Of a stretch of DNA of 64,000 nucleotides, positions 55,933 to 64,000 are shown one piece after another (positions within the stretch are counted from its first letter, which is position 1; each line of letters begins with the position of its first letter). Origin of the DNA: Curvibacter sp. PD_MW3. Its GTDB lineage: Bacteria > Pseudomonadota > Gammaproteobacteria > Burkholderiales > Burkholderiaceae_C. The DNA lies in the NCBI GenBank assembly GCA_002633085.1, contig NSIV01000012.1, positions 21,738 to 85,737 on the forward strand, read 5' to 3'. The notes beneath the pieces were generated by a model. It was given only the letters and a program-made list of their open reading frames with translations, did not search any database and had not been told where the DNA came from. The position numbers and the translations under genes were made by a program.

Positions 55933-58536
55933 TCAGATCGTATAAATATCAGCCGTGCCGGCTTCATCGGCCATGGGCGTTGCCTCCGATAGCGGGAGCC
56001 ACAGCCGTGCGGTCGTACCCAGCCCAAATTCGCTGGCGAGCTCGATATGGCCGCTGTGCAGATCGGCGATTTCCTTGACCAGACTCAGGCCCAGCCCGGT
56101 GCCGGGAATGTTGCCGGTGGTATCGGCCCTGAAGAAGCGCTCGAAGGCACGCTCCAACTGCTCCGGCTTCATGCCGATGCCTTGGTCCTGGACTTCCAGC
56201 ACGGCATAGGGTGTCCGATCCCGCATCTGGATCTCTACCGTGAGCGAGACCTGGCCGCCTTGCGGGGAGTACTTGAAGGAGTTGCCCAGCAGATTGTTGA
56301 GCGCGAGCTGCATCTTCTCAGGATCGATCAGCACGCGGACATCAGGGACATGCCCCAGGCTGACCTGGCGGTCCGTCTCTTGACGCATCAGCCCTTTGAT
56401 GCTGCTGTCCACCAGTTCACGCAAGGAATGCGCGCGAATTTGAAGGTCCAGGCCACGGCGTGATTCGATGCGTGCGAGATCGAGCAGTTCGTTGATCATG
56501 TTGACGAGCAGGCCCGACTGGCGATGGATGGTTTGCAGCATGTCGGTCTGGCGTTCCTCCGCAAACCGTCGCTTGAGCAGCAGCTCCGTGAACCCGAAGA
56601 TGCTGACCATGGGCGTGCGCAACTCATGCGCGGCCGAGGCCAGAAACTCGCTCTTCATGCGATCGACTTCATCCTCGTGCGTGACATCGCGGAAATAAAG
56701 AATGGTTTCTCTGCGGCCGGCCATGTTGCGGCGTGATTGCGCCTGTAGCACCCGGGGCTGCGGGTGCAGCAGTTGCAGCTTGGCTTGCCGGGGCTCGGCT
56801 TCATCGTCCGTGGTTTGCCGCGGCGGCAAGCCATGGCCAACGGCGCACAGGTTGTTCAGTGTCTTCTCGAACTCATCCAGGGTCATGCTTTCCGGGCTGG
56901 TGTTCATCCACGGGATGCCCGTCATGCGCTCAAAGGCCGGATTGGCAAATACCATGCGCTCGTCCGTGTCGAAGAGAACAAACCCATCCGGGCTGAGGCT
57001 GAAGATGGCGTCGAGCTGTGCACTGCGATCGGCCATGGCCTGCTCGGCCTGGACTCGGGCCGTGACATCCGACGCGATGCCCACAAAATGGGTCAGCACC
57101 CCTTGCGAGGACAGCACAGGGGAGAGGGAGACTTCGGCGATCAGGGCGTCGCCGTTCTCTCGGCGCCGCCGCAACATCACATTGGCATTGCGTTGCTGGC
57201 GCAGCGCCCGGTCGAGCTCCAACAGGCCGGGGTCATGTGGGTTGTCGCCTTGAAACAGATTCAGATTGCGACCGAGTATCTTATGGGGCGGCAGGTCGGT
57301 GATTTTCTGGAAGGCTTCATTGATGTAGACAATGGGCTGGTTTTCCTGCCTGGCATGGGTGATGAACACGGCGTTGTGGCTGCCGGCCAGCGCACGCTCA
57401 TAGAGATCGGACGTTTCCTGCGCGGCGCGCTCATCGGTGACATCACGCACGATGCAGGCGTAGCGCAGTTCGTCGTTCTGCAAGACTTCACCGAGTGAAA
57501 TTTCCACCGGAAACAAGGTGCCGTCGGCACGTGTTCCGAAGAAGTCATGCCGGACGATACGTCGAGGGCGCCCGAGAAGATCCGGTGCGTCGCCAAACAT
57601 CTCCCGCACCAGCTCGATGCTGAGGCCGGGCACACACTGCTCAAGCGGGCGGCCCGCAAGAGCTTCCTGTGGTCGCCCGAAGATGCTCGTGGCTGCAGGG
57701 TTGGTCGAGATCACCCGGCCGTTGACATCCAGACCAATGATGGCATCGGCTGCCGTGTTCACGATGGCCTGTACCCGTGCAATTTGCTGAACCATGCCGC
57801 GGCTGACCTGATTCAGTGCTGCCGCCAACTGCTCGGCTTCCTGGCAGGTGGATGCAATAGCGATTTGCTGGCCGAGGTGACTGCTCATGGTTTCGGCAAA
57901 CTGTGAGAGCGAACGTATTGGTCGCAGGGCCCATCCGAGGATGAAATGCAGGCTGATCAGCACCAGCACAACGATCAAGGCCGTACCCGTCAAGTATTCG
58001 TGCCACAGCCGCTCCAGCTCTTCTCGGCGGCGATCGAGATTGAACTGGACCCGCACCCAGGCCAAGGGTGTGGCGCCGCCAAGGTCCACGGCGTCCCATG
58101 CTTCGTAGGCGTGTTGTGTCACGCGTGCCGAAACGGTTTTCGTGCTGGACGCGGGCGGGCTGATCCGCTCCTTGCCGCCAATTTCTGAGGTGAGTTGCCC
58201 CTCTGTCTTGCGGACATGAATCCATATCCGTCCATCGCCATGAAAGAGAGCGACGTCATCAATGCCCTGCAGCACAACCAGTTGCTGGATGGCAGAAAGC
58301 GCCGCTGCATTGTCCTCCAGTATCAGCGCATTGGCACTGCTGCTTGCGGCCAGCTTGGCGACCGATTGGGTCCAACGCCCGGCGGACGCCATGGTTTTGC
58401 TGGCCATGCGGTTGTAGGCGACGACGCTGTAGAGCCCGGCGCACAGCAGAACTGCCATCGATATCGCCAGCAAGATGACCGTACGCAGACTGTAGGGCGG
58501 GGCATACCAGGCGCCCTGACGACGTGGTTTACTCAT
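55933..58536 (-). CDS. Membrane PAS-rich sensor histidine kinase
   Basis: 867 residues. TM1 (about 17-42), an extracytoplasmic sensor region (about 43-185), TM2 (about 188-208) and a HAMP-like linker. Three PAS domains follow (about 255-365, 385-495, 515-640); the middle one is LOV-like but has Leu in place of the photoactive Cys. A HisKA domain with SAAHELRTPMVSIFGF and a HATPase_c domain (LALNNLLGNSFKYS, DQGIGMKPEQ, GTGLGLSLVKEIADLH) complete it. An RR gene precedes it (58584) on the same strand. Confidence 0.92.
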   Translation of the reverse strand: MSKPRRQGAWYAPPYSLRTVILLAISMAVLLCAGLYSVVAYNRMASKTMASAGRWTQSVAKLAASSSANALILEDNAAALSAIQQLVVLQGIDDVALFHGDGRIWIHVRKTEGQLTSEIGGKERISPPASSTKTVSARVTQHAYEAWDAVDLGGATPLAWVRVQFNLDRRREELERLWHEYLTGTALIVVLVLISLHFILGWALRPIRSLSQFAETMSSHLGQQIAIASTCQEAEQLAAALNQVSRGMVQQIARVQAIVNTAADAIIGLDVNGRVISTNPAATSIFGRPQEALAGRPLEQCVPGLSIELVREMFGDAPDLLGRPRRIVRHDFFGTRADGTLFPVEISLGEVLQNDELRYACIVRDVTDERAAQETSDLYERALAGSHNAVFITHARQENQPIVYINEAFQKITDLPPHKILGRNLNLFQGDNPHDPGLLELDRALRQQRNANVMLRRRRENGDALIAEVSLSPVLSSQGVLTHFVGIASDVTARVQAEQAMADRSAQLDAIFSLSPDGFVLFDTDERMVFANPAFERMTGIPWMNTSPESMTLDEFEKTLNNLCAVGHGLPPRQTTDDEAEPRQAKLQLLHPQPRVLQAQSRRNMAGRRETILYFRDVTHEDEVDRMKSEFLASAAHELRTPMVSIFGFTELLLKRRFAEERQTDMLQTIHRQSGLLVNMINELLDLARIESRRGLDLQIRAHSLRELVDSSIKGLMRQETDRQVSLGHVPDVRVLIDPEKMQLALNNLLGNSFKYSPQGGQVSLTVEIQMRDRTPYAVLEVQDQGIGMKPEQLERAFERFFRADTTGNIPGTGLGLSLVKEIADLHSGHIELASEFGLGTTARLWLPLSEATPMADEAGTADIYTI

Positions 58537-58583
58537 GTCTGTGTGTGGGGCGTTGTCTGCGATCTGCCGTGACGGGCTGTCCT

Positions 58584-58958
58584 TTAGCGGGCGACCAGCC
58601 GGTCCACCGTGTCAAGCAGCTCAATCGGACTGAAGGGCTTGACCAGGTAGGCATCGCAGCCAACAGACTGGCCCCGTTCGACATCGGTGCGCTGGCCGCG
58701 CGCTGTCAGCAGAACCACCTTGGTGGTGCTCTTCAGCGCTTCATCTGACTTGATCTTCTCGCAGACCTGGTAGCCGTCCAGTCCGCCGGGCATCATGACG
58801 TCGAGCAGGACGACTGCCGGGCGCAGATTCTGAGCCAGTCGCAAGGCATCAACGCCGTTGTCGGTCTCATGCAACGCGAAGTCCTCCGACTCCATGGTCA
58901 TGAGGATGAGTTTGCGGATATCGGGTTGATCATCGACGATTAATATGTTGCGTTTCAT
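58584..58958 (-). CDS. CheY-like single-domain response regulator
   Basis: 124 residues, a bare receiver domain. Acidic pair in ILIVDDQPD, phospho-acceptor Asp in VLLDVMMPGGLDGYQ, Thr in VLLTARG and Lys in YLVKPFSP. No output domain, so it probably signals by protein contact. It overlaps the upstream kinase-like gene by 4 bases (58955-58958) and is 47 bases upstream of the PAS kinase gene. Confidence 0.92.
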   Translation of the reverse strand: MKRNILIVDDQPDIRKLILMTMESEDFALHETDNGVDALRLAQNLRPAVVLLDVMMPGGLDGYQVCEKIKSDEALKSTTKVVLLTARGQRTDVERGQSVGCDAYLVKPFSPIELLDTVDRLVAR

Positions 58959-60070
58959 GTTTTCTCCTTTTTGCGTCGTGACATGAGCTGTGCCAGATCC
59001 TGGGCATAACGTTGGGCTTGGGCTACGCTGAGTTCAGCCTGGCCGCGTTGCGGCGCCCCGGTGGGAAATTCCATGAGCACCTGGACCGTGTCCTGTTCGG
59101 TGGTGCTCAGCCGCATCTGGCCGCCGTGCAAGCCCACAATGCGCTGCACCAATGGCAGGCCAAGTCGTGTGACGGGTTCAGCCGCACTTCCTTTGGGGGG
59201 CGCTGTGAAGGGATGCAGGGTGTCATTGCCGGCCACTTTCAGCGTCGTCGCGCCCCGGTTGCGAACCCCGACGAGCACATGCTCGCCCGACAGCGTGAAG
59301 CGGATCTCCACACTCAAAGCCTGGCCGCCGGTGACTTCCTTGCGAGAGTGGATCAGCGCGTTGTCCAGGCACTCATAGAGGGCGCGGCGGATCAGCTTCT
59401 CGTTACCGTAGATCGGGGGCAGGGTTTGTTCCGGTGTCTGCAGGTCGATGCTGACGCCCATGTTGGCGGCTCTTTCGGACAGCTCACGACGAACGGCAGC
59501 AAAAACCGGGAGCAGTTCGATGCGGTCATGGGTGAGCATGATCTCGTCGCCGAAGACCGTGATCACATCGGCCAGCCTCTGCAGCCGGCGGCTGAGCGCT
59601 TCGGCGGCCTTTTCCAGGACTGTGTTGTCCGGACTCGGCGGCAGGGCCTTCAGTTGTCCGTTGAGGTGGTTCAGGGGCGGGCTGACCTCGTCACGCAGCA
59701 ACTCGATGATGTTCTTGAGTTGCATCTGTCTGGCGCTGGAGTTGGTTTCCAGTTGTGCGCCAGCTTCATGTCTGGCCAGAAAGGCGACGTCCAGCCCTGC
59801 AGGGCCGGGCATGAACTGGCCGTTGATGCGATGCCCATCGGCCAGCTCGATCTCGGTGCTGTAAGGCAGTTTGAGTTTCCCCAGCGTGGCATCTGCGACC
59901 AAGGATTTGATGACGGCTTGGCCACTCATCGCCTCCACAGGACGTCCTGGATGGTTTTTTGCGGCGCTGTTGGCGTAGGTCACCAAGCCACTGACCGCAA
60001 AGGTCAGTAGCGGGACTGGCATCGCGTCGAACAAGGCGTAAACCGATGCTTGGTGGAATTGAGCCGCCAT
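58955..60070 (-). CDS. Histidine-kinase-like protein without a recognisable phospho-acceptor His
   Basis: 371 residues, cytoplasmic. A PAS-like N-terminus (MPVPLLTFAVSGLVTYANSAAKNHPGRP) leads into a dimerisation helix whose H-box region reads LRDEVSPPLNHLNGQLK, with Asp where His is expected. An ATPase-type domain follows (RRALYECLDNALIHS; LGLPLVQRIVGLHGGQM). Coupled by a 4-base overlap to the CheY-like gene. It may act by another residue or as a regulator or phosphatase of the response regulator. Confidence 0.8.
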   Translation of the reverse strand: MAAQFHQASVYALFDAMPVPLLTFAVSGLVTYANSAAKNHPGRPVEAMSGQAVIKSLVADATLGKLKLPYSTEIELADGHRINGQFMPGPAGLDVAFLARHEAGAQLETNSSARQMQLKNIIELLRDEVSPPLNHLNGQLKALPPSPDNTVLEKAAEALSRRLQRLADVITVFGDEIMLTHDRIELLPVFAAVRRELSERAANMGVSIDLQTPEQTLPPIYGNEKLIRRALYECLDNALIHSRKEVTGGQALSVEIRFTLSGEHVLVGVRNRGATTLKVAGNDTLHPFTAPPKGSAAEPVTRLGLPLVQRIVGLHGGQMRLSTTEQDTVQVLMEFPTGAPQRGQAELSVAQAQRYAQDLAQLMSRRKKEKT

Positions 60071-60172
60071 ACTTGCTATTCAGGTGCTATTTGGTTGTAT
60101 CAAATATATCAAATATTTCATAAAGATCAAAATACACCATGGAATCCATACCGCAAGGGTGGGAATAGACAT

Positions 60173-60199
60173 AAAAAAACCCTGGCCTAGGCCAGGGTT
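60173..60199 (-). terminator. Terminator after pobA
   Basis: AACCCTGGCCT (60178-60188) and its perfect complement AGGCCAGGGTT (60189-60199), with a run of T on the minus strand (complement of 60173-60179). Lies 21 bases past the pobA stop. Confidence 0.92.
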
Positions 60200-60219
60200 C
60201 CGATGGGGGGATGAAAGCC

Positions 60220-61413
<1,194 letters not shown>

Positions 61414-61496
61414 CTAAACAGCGGTTCGTGAAGCTTAGGTGACAGGGCGCGAAAAATCTTTCTTGCTTCAAGTCAATTGTGCGATCATCGCCTTCA

Positions 61497-61515
61497 TTGC
61501 GCGACAATCGCGCAA
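61497..61515. promoter_or_regulatory. Palindromic operator between pobA and pobR
   Basis: TTGCGCGA-CAA-TCGCGCAA, 8-base arms with a 3-base centre. A half-similar site, TTGTGCGATCATCG, lies at about 61477-61490. This resembles operators of IclR-type aromatic-degradation regulators (PobR/PcaU). It is 93 bases from pobA and 57 from pobR. Confidence 0.65.
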
Positions 61516-61571
61516 ATGGTGAGCGCTGCAGGCGCACGCCAACCCGACAACCCCCTGGAAGAACGACAGCC

Positions 61572-62354
61572 ATGATTGCGAAAGCCGATCTCATCGAAGG
61601 CATGGTCAAGGGCATGGCCGTGCTGGAAAGTTTCGACACCGAGCGCCAACGCCTCAATGCCACCCTGGCGGCACAAAAGGCCGGCATCACGCGTGCGGCG
61701 GCCAGGCGGCACCTGCTGACGCTGGCGCACCTGGGTTACCTGGAAAGCGACGGGCGTTACTTCTGGCTTTCCAGCAAGGTGCTGCGCTTTTCCGGCAGCT
61801 ACCTGGCCTCGGCCCGGTTGCCGCGCGTGTTGCAGCCCACGCTGGAGCGGTTGGCGGCGCAGACACACGAGTCCTTTTCTGCCGTGGTGCTCAATGGCGA
61901 CGAGGTGGTCATCGTGGCGCGCAGCGGCAATATCCGGCAAGCCGGCGGCGAGGGGCTGGCGCCGGTGCTGGCGTACGGCTTGCACCTGGGCGCGCGTTTG
62001 CCGGTGCATGCCACCTCCACCGGGCGCGTCCTGCTGGCGGCCATGCCCAAGCTCGCCTTCAATGACTGGTTGAAACAGCACCCGCTGGCGCGGCTGACGG
62101 TGCACACCGTTACCGCCGGGCCGCAGCTGCGGCGCGTGATTGAGCAGGTGCGGCGCGACGACTATTGCCTGAGCAGCGAGGAGCACGAACTGGGGGTGCA
62201 TGCGCTGGCTGTGCCCTTGCGCAATCTGCAGGGGCAGACGGTGGCGGCGCTGAACGTCGTGTCGTCCACAGCACGGTTGGCCCCTGACACCATGCGGCGG
62301 GACTTGCTGCCCTTGATGCTGGAAGCAGCACGCGAGTTGCGGCTGATTCTGTGA
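61572..62354 (+). CDS. pobR: IclR-family regulator, likely PobR
   Basis: 260 residues from ATG 61572 (MIAKADLIEGMVKGMAVLESFD); the longer frame from 61479 would run through the operator. N-terminal winged helix (NATLAAQKAGITRAAARRHLLTLAHLGYLESDG), then an IclR effector domain (LAAQTHESFSAVVLNGDEVVIVARSG; GARLPVHATSTGRVLLA; YCLSSEEHELGVHALAVPL). Position and family indicate 4-hydroxybenzoate-responsive control of pobA. Confidence 0.88.
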   Translation: MIAKADLIEGMVKGMAVLESFDTERQRLNATLAAQKAGITRAAARRHLLTLAHLGYLESDGRYFWLSSKVLRFSGSYLASARLPRVLQPTLERLAAQTHESFSAVVLNGDEVVIVARSGNIRQAGGEGLAPVLAYGLHLGARLPVHATSTGRVLLAAMPKLAFNDWLKQHPLARLTVHTVTAGPQLRRVIEQVRRDDYCLSSEEHELGVHALAVPLRNLQGQTVAALNVVSSTARLAPDTMRRDLLPLMLEAARELRLIL

Positions 62355-62628
62355 AGCAAATGGCAGAAACCAAAAATTTAGGTACTTTTTAGGCAAAAGT
62401 GCTGAACGATGTGGCGGCGGCAGATGAGGGCTTGTGAGGGCCTTACCCCGGGGGGCACTCGGTAGAATTCTTCTTTTTGCAGGCGCAGACCTGTGGTTCG
62501 AGGCCGAATTGCCGATATGGCAAAGATGGACTGGACGATGAAGGGCCGCGACAGTTGGCCTCGTCCCCTTGGGCGACAAGGCCCGCCAGGTGCAGCAACC
62601 CGGCGGCCGCATTTTGGAGACTTCACAG

Positions 62629-63138
62629 ATGGAACATCAGACACAGGTTGCGGCCAAGGCGGCAGCGACGCAAGGCGTGATCACGTCAATCCGCGAGTTT
62701 TTGGCTTTCAAGCTGGGTAGCGAGGAATACGGTATCGACATCCTGCGCGTGCAGGAAATCCGTTCCTACGAAGAGCCAACCCGGATGGCCAACGCGCCGG
62801 CGTTCATCAAAGGCGTCATCAATCTGCGTGGTGTGATCGTGCCGATCGTCGACATGCGGATCAAGTTTGGCCTGAGCGAGCTCAAGTACGACAACTTCAC
62901 CGTGGTCATCGTGCTCAACATCGGCTCACAGGTGGTGGGGATGGTGGTTGACGGTGTGTCGGACGTCATCACCCTGACACCCGAGCAGCTGCGGCCGGTG
63001 CCCGAAATCACGTCCGCCATTGGCAGCGACCATCTTTTGGCCATCGGTTCGCTGGAAAACCGTATGTTGATCCTGCTCGACATCGAGAAGCTGATGAGCA
63101 GCGCCGACATGGGGCTGATCAGCCAGACCGTTCAATAA
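62629..63138 (+). CDS. cheW: Chemotaxis coupling protein CheW
   Basis: 169 residues from ATG 62629 with GGAGA about 9 bases upstream. SH3-like CheW fold ([77 protein letters not shown]). Links receptors to the CheA kinase. A chemoreceptor gene follows 21 bases downstream. A weak GCCGATAT near 62509 could be part of a flagellar sigma promoter, but no matching -35 was found. Confidence 0.95.
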   Translation: MEHQTQVAAKAAATQGVITSIREFLAFKLGSEEYGIDILRVQEIRSYEEPTRMANAPAFIKGVINLRGVIVPIVDMRIKFGLSELKYDNFTVVIVLNIGSQVVGMVVDGVSDVITLTPEQLRPVPEITSAIGSDHLLAIGSLENRMLILLDIEKLMSSADMGLISQTVQ

Positions 63139-63159
63139 CCATAAAAGAGACAACACCGC

Positions 63160-64000
63160 ATGAACAACCTCAAGATTTCCACCCGGCTCAATCTGGGCTT
63201 TGCCGTCATCATCCTGGTTTTCCTGTTGCTGGCAGCGCTGACGTTCTGGCGTGCCGAGAAGGTTTCCGAGGCCAGCGGCCGCATGGCGTTGCAGTCGGAG
63301 TTGTTGTCTTTGGCGGGGCAGTGGCAGGGTGACGTACGGCAGAACTCGGCACGGTCATTGGCGGTCGGCTACTCGGATGGCGGTGCCATGCTGGACTTCT
63401 TCAAGGAGGCCATGGCCGCTACCTCGCGCGGTACGACGGTCATTCAGAAAAGTTTTCTGGAGAAGGTTCAGGACGAGGCGACCCGCAAGCGCGCCGACAA
63501 CGTGGGTGAGGTTCGCAAGACCTGGTTGGCGACGCGCGACCAGGTCAATGCCTTGAAGGCGGCGGGTGACGAAGCTGGCGCCCGCGAGCTGGTGAAGAGC
63601 AAGTTCGTGCCGGTGACCGATGAATACATCCGTGCGGGTCAGCAGCTGCTGGATGGCCTGGTGGCTGACTCGACGGCCACGAACAAAGAGATCGAGCAGT
63701 TGTTTCACCAGCTCTACCTGCTCGCCGGGCTGATGCTGTTGGCTGTGATGGTGTTTGCGGCCCTGGTGAGCTGGAATCTCTCGCGCAGCATTTCGCGTGG
63801 TGTGGAGGCCGCCCGTGCTGCGGCCCAGCGCATTGGTGATGGCGACCTGAGCCAGCGTCTGACGGTATCCAGCAAGGATGAAATTGGACAACTGGTGCAG
63901 GCCTTGTCGACCATGCAGTCCAATCTGGCCCAGGTGGTGACCCGCGTGCGCCAAGGCAGCGAATCGGTAGCCACCGCCTCCAGCGAGATTGCCCAAGGCA
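63160..64000 (+). CDS. Methyl-accepting chemotaxis protein (3' end outside window)
   Basis: About 280 codons visible. TM1 (about 12-32), a periplasmic four-helix-type sensor region (about 33-188) and TM2 (about 189-209) precede a HAMP domain (RSISRGVEAARAAAQRIGDGDLSQRLTVSSKDEIGQLVQALSTMQSN). The signalling tip lies outside the window. AAAGAGA is about 10 bases upstream of ATG 63160. In the same transcript as cheW. Confidence 0.92.
   Translation, partial: MNNLKISTRLNLGFAVIILVFLLLAALTFWRAEKVSEASGRMALQSELLSLAGQWQGDVRQNSARSLAVGYSDGGAMLDFFKEAMAATSRGTTVIQKSFLEKVQDEATRKRADNVGEVRKTWLATRDQVNALKAAGDEAGARELVKSKFVPVTDEYIRAGQQLLDGLVADSTATNKEIEQLFHQLYLLAGLMLLAVMVFAALVSWNLSRSISRGVEAARAAAQRIGDGDLSQRLTVSSKDEIGQLVQALSTMQSNLAQVVTRVRQGSESVATASSEIAQG

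Noticed and set aside
62500..62520. Flagellar sigma28 promoter upstream of cheW (GCCGATAT)
   Set aside because: No TAAA-type -35 at the required distance; a single 7-of-8 match is not enough.

Overview
The window is GC-rich, tightly packed chromosomal DNA from a betaproteobacterium, most likely a Comamonadaceae-type Burkholderiales (Rhodoferax, Polaromonas, Hydrogenophaga or Acidovorax-like). This is inferred from gene content (Bug/TctC solute receptor, oxalyl-CoA pathway, a 6S RNA gene just after zapA, the cobalamin cluster order, pobA with an IclR-type regulator) and from a roughly 57-bp dispersed repeat of a kind I associate with that family. I could not search a database, so the family assignment is inference. 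I saw no rRNA, tRNA, CRISPR array or insertion sequence.

Layout. (1) 1-9.4 kb: an oxalate/carboxylate module. Two formyl-CoA:oxalate CoA-transferase paralogs and oxalyl-CoA decarboxylase face a divergent Crp/Fnr-family regulator, followed by a tripartite tricarboxylate transporter (tctC-tctB-tctA) with a cytidylate-kinase-like/BON protein at the operon end. Matching Fnr-type boxes lie at the regulator/oxc junction and upstream of tctC. (2) 9.5-12 kb: a doubtful small ORF, a formyltransferase and a TauE-type permease. (3) 12-12.8 kb: 6S RNA, zapA and a small coiled-coil gene. (4) 12.87-27.6 kb: a cobalamin riboswitch and a 15-gene, largely translationally coupled run for corrinoid uptake and late cobalamin synthesis (btuB to cobC). 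No corrin-ring genes are present, so the segment covers uptake, a,c-diamidation, adenosylation, amidation, the lower ligand and nucleotide-loop assembly.

(5) 27.6-33.5 kb: a degenerate GGDEF protein, endonuclease III, an HDOD protein, a PafA-like phosphatase lipoprotein and an aminotransferase. (6) 33.65-35.37 kb: an AT-richer island with one long nuclease-like reading frame split by a single in-frame amber codon. (7) 35.4-53.3 kb: housekeeping and conserved hypothetical genes, including fadH, AsmA, an AlkD-like protein, an RNase D-like exonuclease, a yeast-type cytosine deaminase, a PAS/GAF/HD-GYP protein, a SUI1 homolog, a chromate transporter pair, an aldehyde dehydrogenase and YgiQ. (8) 53.3-60.1 kb: a short CoA-transferase, then signalling genes: HD-GYP, an HTH-REC protein, a PAS/LOV-like histidine kinase, a CheY-like regulator and an unusual kinase lacking a recognisable phospho-acceptor His. 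(9) 60.2-64 kb: divergent pobA/pobR with a palindromic operator, then cheW and a truncated chemoreceptor gene.

The observations most worth following up are the repeat family that lies inside coding regions (cobU, cbiB, cobC and the end of a CoA-transferase gene), the amber-split nuclease-like island gene, the shared Fnr-type box in the oxalate module, the signal-less BtuF paralog, and several signalling proteins with degenerate active sites.
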